DNA of 64,000 nt from Planctomycetota bacterium (GTDB lineage Bacteria > Planctomycetota > UBA1135). The translations under genes were made by a program, and so were the position numbers. Positions 1-8,286 of the stretch are shown here, piece after piece. Positions within the stretch are counted from its first letter, which is position 1. The number at the start of each line of letters is the position of its first letter. The notes below the pieces were generated by a model. That model saw nothing but the letters and a program-made list of their open reading frames with translations. It searched no databases and was not told the origin of the DNA. The stretch is from positions 124,001-188,000 of the forward strand of contig JAAESM010000027.1 of the NCBI GenBank assembly GCA_024229395.1, in the 5' to 3' direction.

Positions 1-900
1 GTCTTCCATGGTGACCTCGGCGAGTAGACCGTCCAGGGCTTCGAAGTAGCCTGGGCCGACCAAGTTGACGAACTCCTGTTGATCCACACCGATTGCGCCG
101 AAGTAGGTCGCCCAATCGAAACCAGGAATGATTTCCATGGTCATCTCGCTGGCCGTGATCTTGTTGGCCAGCACCGCTGGGTTGCGATACTCCAAAGCAC
201 CCAAGGTGTGTTCAGCAAGCTTGAGCTCCAGAGCCATCACGCGTTCGGCGGCATTCTGTGCGTCGGCACCTGAGTGGCCGAGCAGCTCGAACATATTGGC
301 CATGTGTGCCACGTACTGTTCACGCAAGAGCTCGGATTCCTCGTCGTCGCGGAAGTAGTAAGCCTTCTCCGGCAGACCCAAGCCATCGGGCGCGATGAAG
401 GTCATGCTCATGGTGCTGTCACTGAAGTCCGCCTCTGCGCCAAGGCCGAACATCACGTTGACATTGATCAGGTGCAAGTGACCGACCATCTTTGCGAAAC
501 TCTCGCGGCTATTCATCAAGTTGATGCGCTCGAGCAGCGGACGAATCGCCTTGGTGCCTTGCGCTTCGGCGCCATCTGCATCCATGCCGGTGGCCCACAT
601 GCGACCGAGTTGGCGGTCGAGGTGGGAAGTGCCTGGATCCTGGCGGTGATCAGCGGCATCGAGCAGGATCTGATGCAAGACATCCTTGTTGCCATCGTTG
701 ATCTGATGGAAGACGCCGTAGGAACCGTAGGCCTCAGGGATTGGGTTGGCGTCGAGCCAGTCCTGGTTCACATAGGAGTAGAAGTCCTGGCCAAGGCCGC
801 TTTCGCAACCATTGCAACACTCGTCCTTTGTTTCTGGTGCAGCGCACGCGGTCAGGACAAGAAGGGCCAGGGGGATGGAGGTACGCAAGGCGAGCTTCAT
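1..900 (-). CDS. M13 family metallopeptidase (neprilysin/PepO-like), N-terminal part
   Basis: Reading leftward from an ATG at 898-900 gives 300 codons that stay open to the window edge, so the C-terminal part, including the expected HExxH zinc site, lies outside. The N-terminus is a lipoprotein signal with lipobox LTAC, followed shortly by the motif DFYSYVNQDWLDANPIP, the usual start of the M13 N-terminal domain. Later segments (APDGLGLPEKAYYF; NPAVLANKITASEM) also fit M13. The family are zinc oligopeptidases, and the lipobox puts this one on the periplasmic face of a membrane. It is divergent from the GGDEF-EAL gene, sharing only a 35-base gap. Family assignment is confident, but catalysis cannot be checked here. 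Confidence 0.88.
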   Translation of the reverse strand, partial: MKLALRTSIPLALLVLTACAAPETKDECCNGCESGLGQDFYSYVNQDWLDANPIPEAYGSYGVFHQINDGNKDVLHQILLDAADHRQDPGTSHLDRQLGRMWATGMDADGAEAQGTKAIRPLLERINLMNSRESFAKMVGHLHLINVNVMFGLGAEADFSDSTMSMTFIAPDGLGLPEKAYYFRDDEESELLREQYVAHMANMFELLGHSGADAQNAAERVMALELKLAEHTLGALEYRNPAVLANKITASEMTMEIIPGFDWATYFGAIGVDQQEFVNLVGPGYFEALDGLLAEVTMED

Positions 901-935
901 GGGCCGAGATTCTAACAATCCCATGAAAAGCCGCG

Positions 936-2912
936 ATGGAAAGCGGCCTCAAGAAACACCCCCTGAAGTCCGATATTGAGATGACTTCGCCATCCCTGCA
1001 CATCCAATTTATGAACCCAGCAACTCAAACGAGCCAAGATTATTTGGCTTCCTTACGCAGCGCCGTATGCAGCGTGGAGGATTCCAACTTATGCTTCGAG
1101 CTTGGTAAGAAGCTGGCTGAGGCGGGCACGGAGGTCGAGAGCCTGGAGTATCAACACAACCAGGCCGTAGAACAGCTACGTCTGGAACAAGGCGGACTTT
1201 TGGAGGTCGAGCAAGAACGTGCTTGCCTGCGTTTTCAGGTGCGCACTTTGTTGGCTTTTGCCGACATCCTCCAGGAAGACTGGCGTCAGAACTTGGGGAT
1301 CGAATCTCGCGAGCAGTTGGAACTGTTACGCGACACCGCCGGGATCGGCACTTGGTCGTGGGATCTTCGGACCCGCGCCTTTCAGGCCGATCAGCGTTTC
1401 CATTTGCTGCATGGTTCGGCCTACTGGGGGCCGGTTGCCGATCGAGAAGATCAGCTTCGACGCCTGCATCCGGCCGACGTCGAGCGCGTCGCCAAGGAAA
1501 CCTTGAGTTTGTTGGTGGATGATGAACCGTTGTCGGTGGACTATCGGATCCTGCATCCTGATCGCACTTGCACCCATGTCAGCCTGCGCGCCAATCTTGT
1601 GCGCGACGCGGATGGAGTACCGCAACGCCTATTCGGTGTGTGCTTGGACATCACCGAGAACTGTCGCGTGCATCAAGAGCTCGAGGAACTGTCGCGTTCC
1701 GACCCCTTGACCGGCGTCTTGAACCGCCGCGGCCTGACCTCTTCCTTGGAAGGGGAAGTGGAGCGCCGACGCAAGTCCGGCAATGAGATGCAGGCCTTGT
1801 TCATCGACTTGGATGACTTCAAGCGCATCAACGATGTCTATGGCCATTCCGTCGGCGACGTCACCCTGCAACTGGTCTCGCAGTTGTTGCGCAGTTCGGT
1901 GCGCAGCACGGACTACGTGGCTCGCATCGGCGGCGACGAGTTCCTGGTGATCCTGCCGAACACCACGCATTCCGAAGCCATGCCGATCGCGCGCAAGATC
2001 TCGCGATCGATTGAGGAGATGACCATCACCTCCAAGTTCCCGCATCTGCGCGTTGGTGCTAGCGTGGGTTTGGTTTCTGCTGCTCGCGAGGATGAGATGA
2101 TCCAGGATTTGTTGGTGCGCACCGAACGCGCTCTGCACTCGGCCAAACGCATGGGCAAGGGCCAAATCTTCTACGAGGATTCGTTGTTCAAGACTGGCGA
2201 CGACCGCTCGCAGAGCTTCACCGAGTTCCTCGCCGAACTCCATGACCCGGCTGGTTACTTCGCCGTGCGCCAACCTTTGGTTTGCGCGCATAGCTTGGAA
2301 GTGCTCGGTTACGAATTCTTAACCCGCAGTCGTTGCGAAGCACTGCGCAGTCCGGAAGACTTCCTGCGTTTCGCCATGGATGCCGGCGTAGCGAACGTGG
2401 TCGACGCCCATGCTTTCGCCACTTGTGCCGCCGCGGCTCACAGTGTCGATCCCGACCTGCAGTGCCACCTGAACCTGTTGCCATCCACTCTGGAGAACGG
2501 CAGCCCGGAGCAATGGTTGCGCCACCTACCGGGTAACCGCGACTTCGGCTCCTTCTGCATCGAGATCAGTGAGAAGGAGTCGGTGCGTCATCCGCAACGC
2601 CTGCTGAGTAACATCGAAGGGCTGCGTGCCGCTGGTGTGCGTGTGGCTTTGGATGACGTCGGCTATGGTCACTCCAGCTTGGAAGCCTTGCTGCTGTTGG
2701 AGCCAGAAGTGGTCAAGGTCGATCGCATGATGGTGCGTGGCATCACCAAAGAAGGTGACAACTACCGCGCCTTCCAGAACCTATTGAAGGTGGTACGTAC
2801 TTGGGGTGGTGAAGTCATCGCCGAAGGTGTGGAGCGCCAAGAGGAGCTGGAGATCCTGCTCGACCTTGGTGTCCATCAAGTACAGGGATTCCTGTTCGGT
2901 CAGCCCGAATAG
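936..2912 (+). CDS. PAS-GGDEF-EAL cyclic-di-GMP signalling protein
   Basis: A 658-residue soluble protein. Residues about 55-125 look helical, about 130-240 resemble a PAS/PAC sensor, 255-415 form a GGDEF domain and 435-655 an EAL domain. The diguanylate cyclase signature is intact (GGDEF at 332-336), and an I-site RxxD (R323-D326) sits five residues before it, implying product inhibition. The EAL signature is EFL at 460, but the catalytic Glu, the paired Asp (DD at 573-574), the Lys in KVDR and the AEGVE glutamate are kept, so phosphodiesterase activity is possible. No clear Shine-Dalgarno supports the ATG at 936. In-frame ATGs at 981 and 1011 are plausible alternative starts. No membrane segment is seen, so it probably acts in the cytoplasm. 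Confidence 0.9.
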   Translation: MESGLKKHPLKSDIEMTSPSLHIQFMNPATQTSQDYLASLRSAVCSVEDSNLCFELGKKLAEAGTEVESLEYQHNQAVEQLRLEQGGLLEVEQERACLRFQVRTLLAFADILQEDWRQNLGIESREQLELLRDTAGIGTWSWDLRTRAFQADQRFHLLHGSAYWGPVADREDQLRRLHPADVERVAKETLSLLVDDEPLSVDYRILHPDRTCTHVSLRANLVRDADGVPQRLFGVCLDITENCRVHQELEELSRSDPLTGVLNRRGLTSSLEGEVERRRKSGNEMQALFIDLDDFKRINDVYGHSVGDVTLQLVSQLLRSSVRSTDYVARIGGDEFLVILPNTTHSEAMPIARKISRSIEEMTITSKFPHLRVGASVGLVSAAREDEMIQDLLVRTERALHSAKRMGKGQIFYEDSLFKTGDDRSQSFTEFLAELHDPAGYFAVRQPLVCAHSLEVLGYEFLTRSRCEALRSPEDFLRFAMDAGVANVVDAHAFATCAAAAHSVDPDLQCHLNLLPSTLENGSPEQWLRHLPGNRDFGSFCIEISEKESVRHPQRLLSNIEGLRAAGVRVALDDVGYGHSSLEALLLLEPEVVKVDRMMVRGITKEGDNYRAFQNLLKVVRTWGGEVIAEGVERQEELEILLDLGVHQVQGFLFGQPE

Positions 2913-2954
2913 TGCCAACTAGGGATGGACTCGCTCGGCTGCTAAACTGCGCCG

Positions 2955-3518
2955 GTGAGGAGCCTGATCCTAAGCCTTCTGTGTTTGAGCTCGATGGCCT
3001 GTAGTGTCATCAGCCAGCCGCCGCCTTGCACGCATCCGTCGTGCTTGGAGCATCTTGAAGTCGGCCTTGTAGAGGAAGAGGTCATGGTGGACAGCTGGGC
3101 AGAAGCCAAGTGGCGTCGGGTGACTTTCCATGGCCCGGTCGGTCGCGATTTGGAAGTCCTGTTTGGTTTCCAGAGCATTAGCCCATTGGCCTTCGAAGGA
3201 GGCGAACTTTTCGGTTGGTCGCACACCTTCGGTCCGGAATCGTGGCGCTTAGGCCCGCGTTTCTCCAAGCTGCGTTATCTGACTAAGGGCATGACCTTCG
3301 AACAGATCAAGCGTTTCCGTGGCGAACCACGACGCATTGCCAAGTTCACTTCCGCAGGCGGCGAGGAATTGCAGATCCTGTCATGGCGTTCCAACGAGTT
3401 GCCGTTGGTGATGGTGCGCCTCTCTACCTATATGCCACTCGAGGAAGAGTGGCAGTTGGATGAGGAACTGACCTTGCGCGGTTATGCGGTCGGCTTCTCA
3501 GACTTCATGGCTGAGTAG
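2955..3518 (+). CDS. lipoprotein with a BamE/SmpA-like segment
   Basis: A 187-residue protein starting at GTG. The first 16 residues form a short lipoprotein signal with lipobox SMAC. The C-terminal half contains LTKGMTFEQIKRFRGEP followed by alternating beta-like segments. This resembles the GMT-x-x-Q-V-x-x-x-x-G-x-P turn of the SmpA/OmlA (BamE) fold, which in proteobacteria is an outer-membrane assembly lipoprotein. Similarity beyond that motif is not obvious, so only a fold-level guess is justified. It lies 42 bases after the GGDEF-EAL gene on the same strand and could be co-transcribed. It converges with the CBM9-like lipoprotein gene across a 28-base gap. Confidence 0.6.
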   Translation: MRSLILSLLCLSSMACSVISQPPPCTHPSCLEHLEVGLVEEEVMVDSWAEAKWRRVTFHGPVGRDLEVLFGFQSISPLAFEGGELFGWSHTFGPESWRLGPRFSKLRYLTKGMTFEQIKRFRGEPRRIAKFTSAGGEELQILSWRSNELPLVMVRLSTYMPLEEEWQLDEELTLRGYAVGFSDFMAE

Positions 3519-3546
3519 GGAAATGGTTAGTAGCCAGCGCGAAGAC

Positions 3547-4293
3547 TCAGCGCTTCAAGGTCACGCGACCCCACATCTCAGGATCATGGATGTCGTGGCT
3601 GAAGTATGGCGACCAGGATTGCTCGTCGTCGCGCACTAGGTTCACGCGCCAGGTCGAACCGGCTTGCGGCACACTGGCTTGCTCACTGGTGGTGAGCTCA
3701 CGCCAAGGCAAGGCAATCTCTACCCACCAACCCTTATCGGAATCACCCTGTTGGTTCAGGGTGCCGGACAATGCGACCGCTTGCTGCAAACCGTTGAGGA
3801 TCTCCAGGGGCTCGCCTTCAGGGTTATTGTTGAAGACACTGGTGGAATGGCGCCCACCAGGTTCCGACGAGATCGTTTGATAAGTCTCCGGCGAATCATC
3901 ATGACAGGCGAACATCAACAAGCCATCGAATCCAAGGGAGGAGATGGGCTTCGATTTCAGGTTCGGCTCCACCATCCAAACACCCACATATAAGTACTGG
4001 CGATCCCACAACAGCTTGGCGCGACTCTGATGACGTGGCCGTGAGATCGTGGAACCACCCAATTCAATGAAGTTGGCCGTCCAATCGGCCTTGCGCCACG
4101 CCAGATCATCCATCTTGCCGTCGATGGTGGGGGCGTCGGTTACATAAGAGGCTTGGTAAAGGCGTGGAATGTCGCCAGCGGTGTCGTACTCAGGGTAGTC
4201 TGGGCCGGATGAGCAAGCCGTAGTCAAGGCAAGCAGGCCGCAGGAGACGACCCCTAGGCCGCGTGAAGAATGCATTGGGATGGAAATGGTCAT
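3547..4293 (-). CDS. CBM9-like domain lipoprotein
   Basis: A 248-residue protein with an N-terminal lipoprotein signal (lipobox TTAC). The rest matches a single CBM9-like beta-sandwich: it opens with APTIDGKMDDLAWRKADW, the usual DGxxDDxxW entry, has AKLLWDRQYLYVGVWM in the middle and ends with WRVNLVRDD and PEMWGRVTLKR. In related secreted proteins this domain binds carbohydrate or is a non-catalytic module. No enzyme domain is attached. It is the second gene of a two-gene minus-strand unit, 14 bases after the 404-residue lipoprotein gene, so the two probably work together at the cell surface. A ligand cannot be named. Confidence 0.75.
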   Translation of the reverse strand: MTISIPMHSSRGLGVVSCGLLALTTACSSGPDYPEYDTAGDIPRLYQASYVTDAPTIDGKMDDLAWRKADWTANFIELGGSTISRPRHQSRAKLLWDRQYLYVGVWMVEPNLKSKPISSLGFDGLLMFACHDDSPETYQTISSEPGGRHSTSVFNNNPEGEPLEILNGLQQAVALSGTLNQQGDSDKGWWVEIALPWRELTTSEQASVPQAGSTWRVNLVRDDEQSWSPYFSHDIHDPEMWGRVTLKR

Positions 4294-4307
4294 GTTGATG
4301 GCTGGAC

Positions 4308-5522
4308 CTAATCGGTTACGCGCCAGTTCGCCGGGTATTGGTCGAACTGCGACGGAGTAATCCGATGTGAGCCTTCATAAGAGTTCACTCGATGCAATCC
4401 CATGCTCATGAGCGGCGCCGTGCCATCTTCTGGCATCTCTACCGAATGGCCCCATGACTGCGCTTGCACACCCATATTGATCGACAAGATGTATTCCTTG
4501 TCGAGGTTCAGCGAGCCGTCACCTTCCACAAAACAGTGCATGCCGCGATCGTCATTCTCGGCCTTGAACTCACCACTCATGGTGAATCGCACCGTGCTTC
4601 CGATCTTGGAGATGCACTGAAAGGTCAGCTTAGTCAGCTGCAAGTCTTCCAGATCAAAACTCTCGCCGTTGGAGTAGAGGTTGTCGACCAAGAGGAATAA
4701 GCCAATGCGCTGCGCTTGGCTTGCAGGCACCTCCAGTTCTTGTCCTAATTTTGTCAGCATCAATGGCGCGACCTCAGATTTGGACAACCACAGGTAATCA
4801 TGAGTCCAAGGCTTGGTGCGTTCGCCCGTTGGGTCCATTGCCGCCAACATCGGCCTGCGGTGAACTTCCAAGGTCAGTCCATCATCCGGAAAGAGGTTGG
4901 CAGGGCGATCTTCCGAGACCATCGTGCTCATTTCCGCCAAACGACGGTCATCACTGGCAAGTTCATCCCAAGTGCCGAGTGCTTGCTCCATCATGAGCTT
5001 CAACTCCGCCGCATCCAAGCCGCTGTAGCTGCCCAACCATTTGCCGCTACTAGCAGCCATGAGCACGCCACCATGTTCGAGCAGGTCATCGCGGTCGTCA
5101 TCTTGTTGCAGGAGCTTGTCAATCAGTTGACCTTCGGCGTCCTCGGAATCGAGCAACCACTGCAAATCATCGGCGGCGAAGGCCACCTTATTCAAGGCGG
5201 AGTTCAGGCTGACGTCGGTCCACCAATCGCGTCGCGCAATGCCATTGGTGGTGGTGGCACCAAGTGGGTGGCCATTCTCCAGCCAGATCAGGACCGGCTT
5301 GCCCTCGGCCGACGCCATCCGAGCGGCCGGAGCCAATTGCGGGCTCCACTCCCACAGGGTCCAGGCATATTCATTGCGATCGGGCCGAGAATATTCGTAC
5401 CAAGCCTTATAGTTGGAGCGGTTAAGTGTTGGCTCGAAAGGGGTTACGGCGACCTTCTCTTTTCCTGAGCAGGCTCCAAGAGCGACTGCCGCAACCATGC
5501 TAATCCATAAGGTGCTCTTCAT
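4308..5522 (-). CDS. hypothetical lipoprotein, possible thioredoxin-like segment
   Basis: A 404-residue protein. The ATG at 5520-5522 is chosen because it directly begins a lipoprotein signal (MKSTLWISMV, lipobox LGAC). The reading frame extends 11 codons further upstream, but those add no signal-like sequence. Residues about 40-75 include an aromatic-rich stretch and EGKPVLIWLENGHPLG, reminiscent of the first strand of thioredoxin-like domains (EGKPVLID), but no CxxC follows, so a redox role is not supported. The C-terminal half looks like a beta-rich domain. I do not recognise the family. It lies upstream of, and probably co-transcribed with, the CBM9-like lipoprotein gene. Confidence 0.55.
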   Translation of the reverse strand: MKSTLWISMVAAVALGACSGKEKVAVTPFEPTLNRSNYKAWYEYSRPDRNEYAWTLWEWSPQLAPAARMASAEGKPVLIWLENGHPLGATTTNGIARRDWWTDVSLNSALNKVAFAADDLQWLLDSEDAEGQLIDKLLQQDDDRDDLLEHGGVLMAASSGKWLGSYSGLDAAELKLMMEQALGTWDELASDDRRLAEMSTMVSEDRPANLFPDDGLTLEVHRRPMLAAMDPTGERTKPWTHDYLWLSKSEVAPLMLTKLGQELEVPASQAQRIGLFLLVDNLYSNGESFDLEDLQLTKLTFQCISKIGSTVRFTMSGEFKAENDDRGMHCFVEGDGSLNLDKEYILSINMGVQAQSWGHSVEMPEDGTAPLMSMGLHRVNSYEGSHRITPSQFDQYPANWRVTD

Positions 5523-5612
5523 TGTCCTAAGTATAAGAGGAATACTGGGCGCCACCCGCTTGTCATACTCTGACAGACTCTGTTTCAGCGTGGCTCATGA
5601 AGCCAGCGCACC

Positions 5613-6188
5613 GTGACCGAAAATCAAAAAGACCTTGCTGCCCTCAAGCGTTGCCAAGCCGGCGACGTTGGTGCCGTCGGCATGCTCTTCGACCATTTCG
5701 GTGACCGTGTCTTTCGGCTCAGCCTGAACCTTCTCGGTTGTCACGCCGAAGCGGAAGACGCCACCCAAGAGATCTTCCTGCGCATTTACGACAAGGCTGG
5801 CACCTTTGCCGGACGCAGCAAAGTCTCGACATGGGTCCATCGACTGACCGTGAACTTCTGCCTTAACCTCTTGAAAGCCAGGAAGCGTAGACCGCTGACA
5901 TTGGTGGATGGCGTGTTGGAGCAGCGGTCCAGCGCCGAGTTGGATGCGAGTGGTTCGATGGAACAATGTGAAACCGCCGCCTTGGTGCATAGCTTGTTGG
6001 CGCGTTTGCCTGCGGAGGCGCGCACCATCTTCGTATTGCGTGAAGTCGACGGTTGCAGCTACCAGGACATCGGCGAGATCCTCGACATTGCACCCGGCAC
6101 TGTGATGTCACGACTCTCGAGAGCCAGGGATAAGTTCCGACAGTTGGCGTCGGCATCGGCGGAAAGCCTAGGAGTAAAAGTGGAATGA
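5613..6188 (+). CDS. ECF RNA polymerase sigma factor
   Basis: A 191-residue protein (GTG start) with the two-domain layout of ECF sigma-70 factors. Region 2 spans about 18-90 (LFDHFGDRVFRLSLNLLG, then AEDATQEIFLRIYDKAGTF and STWVHRLTVNFCLN). Region 4 spans about 128-180 (LPAEARTIFVLREVDGCSYQDIGEILDIAPGTVMSRLSRAR), where TVMSRLSRAR is the recognition helix. It directs RNA polymerase to a small regulon. Its stop overlaps the start of the next gene (ATGA, 6185-6188), a membrane protein that is the probable anti-sigma factor. Two further coupled genes follow, and this operon is the likely core regulon. Confidence 0.93.
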   Translation: MTENQKDLAALKRCQAGDVGAVGMLFDHFGDRVFRLSLNLLGCHAEAEDATQEIFLRIYDKAGTFAGRSKVSTWVHRLTVNFCLNLLKARKRRPLTLVDGVLEQRSSAELDASGSMEQCETAALVHSLLARLPAEARTIFVLREVDGCSYQDIGEILDIAPGTVMSRLSRARDKFRQLASASAESLGVKVE

Positions 6189-6652
6189 AGAACTACAACG
6201 ATTACCAGAACGAAGGTCCCGAGGAACATGTCCTCAGCGAGGACCAGCGCGACAGCCTGTTGACGATTAAGGCACCGGCGGACTTGCGCGGGCGCATTCA
6301 GCAGAGAGTTGCTGAATCGCGTAATGCAGTCATTGGCAAGCGCACCGGCTTTCCACAGCTAGCGGCTGCCGGCCTGCTAGGTTTCCTTTCCTTCCTCGGT
6401 GCACAAGCCTTGGTTGGACAGCTCGGTGGCCCACGCGTTGCCAGTCTTGAAGCGAATAATTCATCCACCAACTCATCCACTGATCAGCCTGCCGCCGACG
6501 CCAGCCAGAGTGATCTTGTGCGTGACTATCACCTGCAAGGAGTGGCTCTATTGAGCACTTCTGACCGTTATCTCGACACTTTCGGCCCCGTCGGGCAAAG
6601 CCCAGAAGTGGTTCTTGCCACTTACCTGCATGAGCGTGGAGGACAAAAATGA
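6185..6652 (+). CDS. putative anti-sigma factor, single-pass membrane protein
   Basis: A 155-residue protein coupled by a 4-base overlap to the ECF sigma gene upstream and to the Spy/CpxP-like gene downstream. Residues 1-50 are polar and helical, with LKAPADLRGRIQQRV-like spacing typical of anti-sigma N-termini. Residues about 58-78 (LAAAGLLGFLSFLGAQALV) form one membrane segment. The remainder is an extracytoplasmic Ser/Thr/Asn-rich linker and a short C-terminal domain. No zinc-binding ZAS motif (HxxxCxxC) is present. The anti-sigma role is inferred from gene order and topology, not from a recognised domain. Confidence 0.6.
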   Translation: MKNYNDYQNEGPEEHVLSEDQRDSLLTIKAPADLRGRIQQRVAESRNAVIGKRTGFPQLAAAGLLGFLSFLGAQALVGQLGGPRVASLEANNSSTNSSTDQPAADASQSDLVRDYHLQGVALLSTSDRYLDTFGPVGQSPEVVLATYLHERGGQK

Positions 6653-7104
6653 ACAGCTTGATCAGTACCTTTCTAGTTGGCGTGTTGCTGGCTAGCATCG
6701 GCTTGAACGTCTACCAGTGGAAGGACAGCCAGAGCGCTGAGCTACCGCCGCAGACCGAGAGCGCCCAAACTGAGGGCGGCGCTGCCACGCCTGCTTCTTT
6801 GGATGTGCAACAACTGGAACTCAGTGAATCGCAACAAGCGGCTTTGAGCCATTGCGGCGAGAGTTGTGTATGCGCTGCGATGGCTTTGCGCGAAGAAGTG
6901 CGCGTGGCCACGGTCGCCCTCCAGGATGCTTGCGCTGATCCAGATGTCGATCCCGCCGAGTTGGAACGCTTGGCAGGTGATTTGTGCGCATTGCGTGACC
7001 GCGAAGTCACCGAGCATGTTGCTGCCATGATGTCGGTTCGTGAAGTCCTTGAGCCGGAACAGCTTCAGGAGCTGCACCAGATCTGTAAGGGAGTTCACGA
7101 ATGA
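6649..7104 (+). CDS. periplasmic Spy/CpxP/ZraP-like helical protein with cysteine cluster
   Basis: A 151-residue protein with an N-terminal membrane anchor or uncleaved signal (residues 3-22), an acidic low-complexity linker, then a helical domain. That domain begins with L-x-L-S-x-x-Q-x-x-x-L and ends LEPEQLQELHQIC, the arrangement seen in Spy/CpxP/ZraP-type heavy-metal sensors. A cluster CGESCVC (about residue 66) plus further cysteines would suit metal binding or disulfide chemistry. It overlaps both neighbours by four bases and sits in a sigma/anti-sigma operon, so it may report envelope redox or metal state. That role is an inference. Confidence 0.6.
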   Translation: MNSLISTFLVGVLLASIGLNVYQWKDSQSAELPPQTESAQTEGGAATPASLDVQQLELSESQQAALSHCGESCVCAAMALREEVRVATVALQDACADPDVDPAELERLAGDLCALRDREVTEHVAAMMSVREVLEPEQLQELHQICKGVHE

Positions 7105-8146
7105 AAATGAAGACTCTGGCTCTGCCCACTGGCTTGCTGGCAGCATTCGTGCTTTCAGCTTTTCCACTCCACGTTCAGGAAACCGAATCTAAGCCAGAGT
7201 AAGAACCAGAAGTCTTTAGTCCTGAGGATTATGCCGCTCACAGCCGCCGCGCTGCTGACCGCGACTATTTCCCTGTGGTCTATGACCCGACTTTGGCAGA
7301 TGTCCGTGCAGGCAATGAAGTATTGAGCCCAGATGAGCCGGTCATCGGCCTGCGCGTTGGCAAGATCGCACACGCTTATCCGATCTCGGTGATGGGGGGC
7401 GTAGAGCTGGTCAATGACACCATCGGTGAGCTGCCGGTGACGGTCAGTTGGTGACCTCTTTGCCAAACGTCCATCGTGTATGGACGCGAACTTTTGACGG
7501 TGAAGTTTTGACCTTTGGACACGAAGGAGTGCTCTATCGCAACTCCTTCATGATGTACGACCATCAGAGCGATTCCTTGTGGTTACACGTCACTGGAGAG
7601 GCTTTGAAGGGTCCAAAAAAAGGAAAACAGCTGAAATTCCTGCCAGCGGAAATCATGTCCTGGAAGCTCTGGAAAACTCTAAATCCACACACAAAGGTGC
7701 TTTTAGGAGAAAAGGTCGATGGCTTCATGGGCACCCACCAGTTGAAGGACAATCTTTCCAGTTTTGGCTTGGCGATCGGCTCAGGTCGAACACCGACTCT
7801 GTTCCGCTACGAGTTGCTGCAACGTGTACCGCTGTTGAACGAGCGAGTGGATGACAAGCCAGTCGTCCTATCCTTCGACAAGGAAAACTCTTACGCTGTT
7901 TGCTTCAGCTCTGAGGTGGGCTCCAAAGTGCTCTATTTCGATGCAATTCAGCCTTCCGATGATGATTCCGAGAAGCGCTTACTGATGCGTGACTCTGAGA
8001 CCGGCAGCAGCTGGCTGCGCATGACCGGGGAGTGCCTCAAGGGCGAGCTGAAAGGTCAATTTCTAGAGCGTTTACCGGCCACATCTTGGCTTGGAAAGCG
8101 CTGGAAAGGCTTCTATCCGAAGGGCAGAATCGTAGGCATCGAGTAG
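7101..8146 (+). pseudogene. DUF3179 family protein; in-frame TGA at the first Cys of CPLC, plus a TAA and a frameshift
   Basis: The frame opening at ATG 7101 (ATGA overlap with the previous gene) begins with a signal peptide (MKMKTLALPTGLLAAFVLSA) and meets TAA at 7200-7202. The same frame then continues with clear DUF3179 sequence: YFPVVYDPTLADVRAG, DEPVIGLRVGKIAHAYPISV and ELVNDTIGELPVTVSW. TGA at 7452-7454 follows, where family members have the first Cys of C-P-L-C, and PLCQTSIVYGR comes next. At about 7485 the frame shifts (two extra bases or one missing), and the domain resumes with TFDGEVLTFGHEGVLY. It runs to 8146 with a second weaker half-domain. TGA could be a selenocysteine codon (see the hairpin entry), but TAA and the shift cannot be. 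Either the gene is decaying or the sequence has errors. Confidence 0.8.
7468..7486 (+). promoter_or_regulatory. candidate bacterial SECIS hairpin after the TGA of the DUF3179 gene
   Basis: Thirteen bases after the in-frame TGA (7452-7454) there is a perfect 7-bp stem, CGTCCAT paired with ATGGACG, closing a 5-base loop CGTGT. Known bacterial SECIS elements are stem-loops within the coding region whose apical loop begins roughly 16-37 bases after UGA and carries a G in its first two positions. Here the loop begins 20 bases after the TGA and its second base is G. The fit is visible in the sequence; recoding is an inference. Confidence 0.55.
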
Positions 8147-8196
8147 CTCTTTGGGCCGTTAAGGGCCTTTGTAGCCCTGCATCTGGCGATTTTGCC

Positions 8197-8205
8197 TGCT
8201 ACACT
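8197..8205 (+). promoter_or_regulatory. possible extended -10 promoter upstream of the histone-fold gene
   Basis: The 140-base gap between the DUF3179 frame and the histone-fold gene contains TGCTACACT, an extended -10 shape (TGnTAnnnT). No good -35 box lies at the usual spacing. It would give a leader of about 75 bases. This is a weak call from pattern alone. Confidence 0.22.
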
Positions 8206-8286
8206 GTCAAAGTTGATTCTTGGCGGCTTTGTGATTCACAAGCTACCAAGGTCGCTCTTACTCGATTTCCGTTTCCGGAGAAACAC

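Noticed and set aside
274-915. 213-codon plus-strand open frame
   Set aside because: It is antisense to the M13 peptidase, whose minus-strand translation has clear family motifs. The plus translation resembles no protein.
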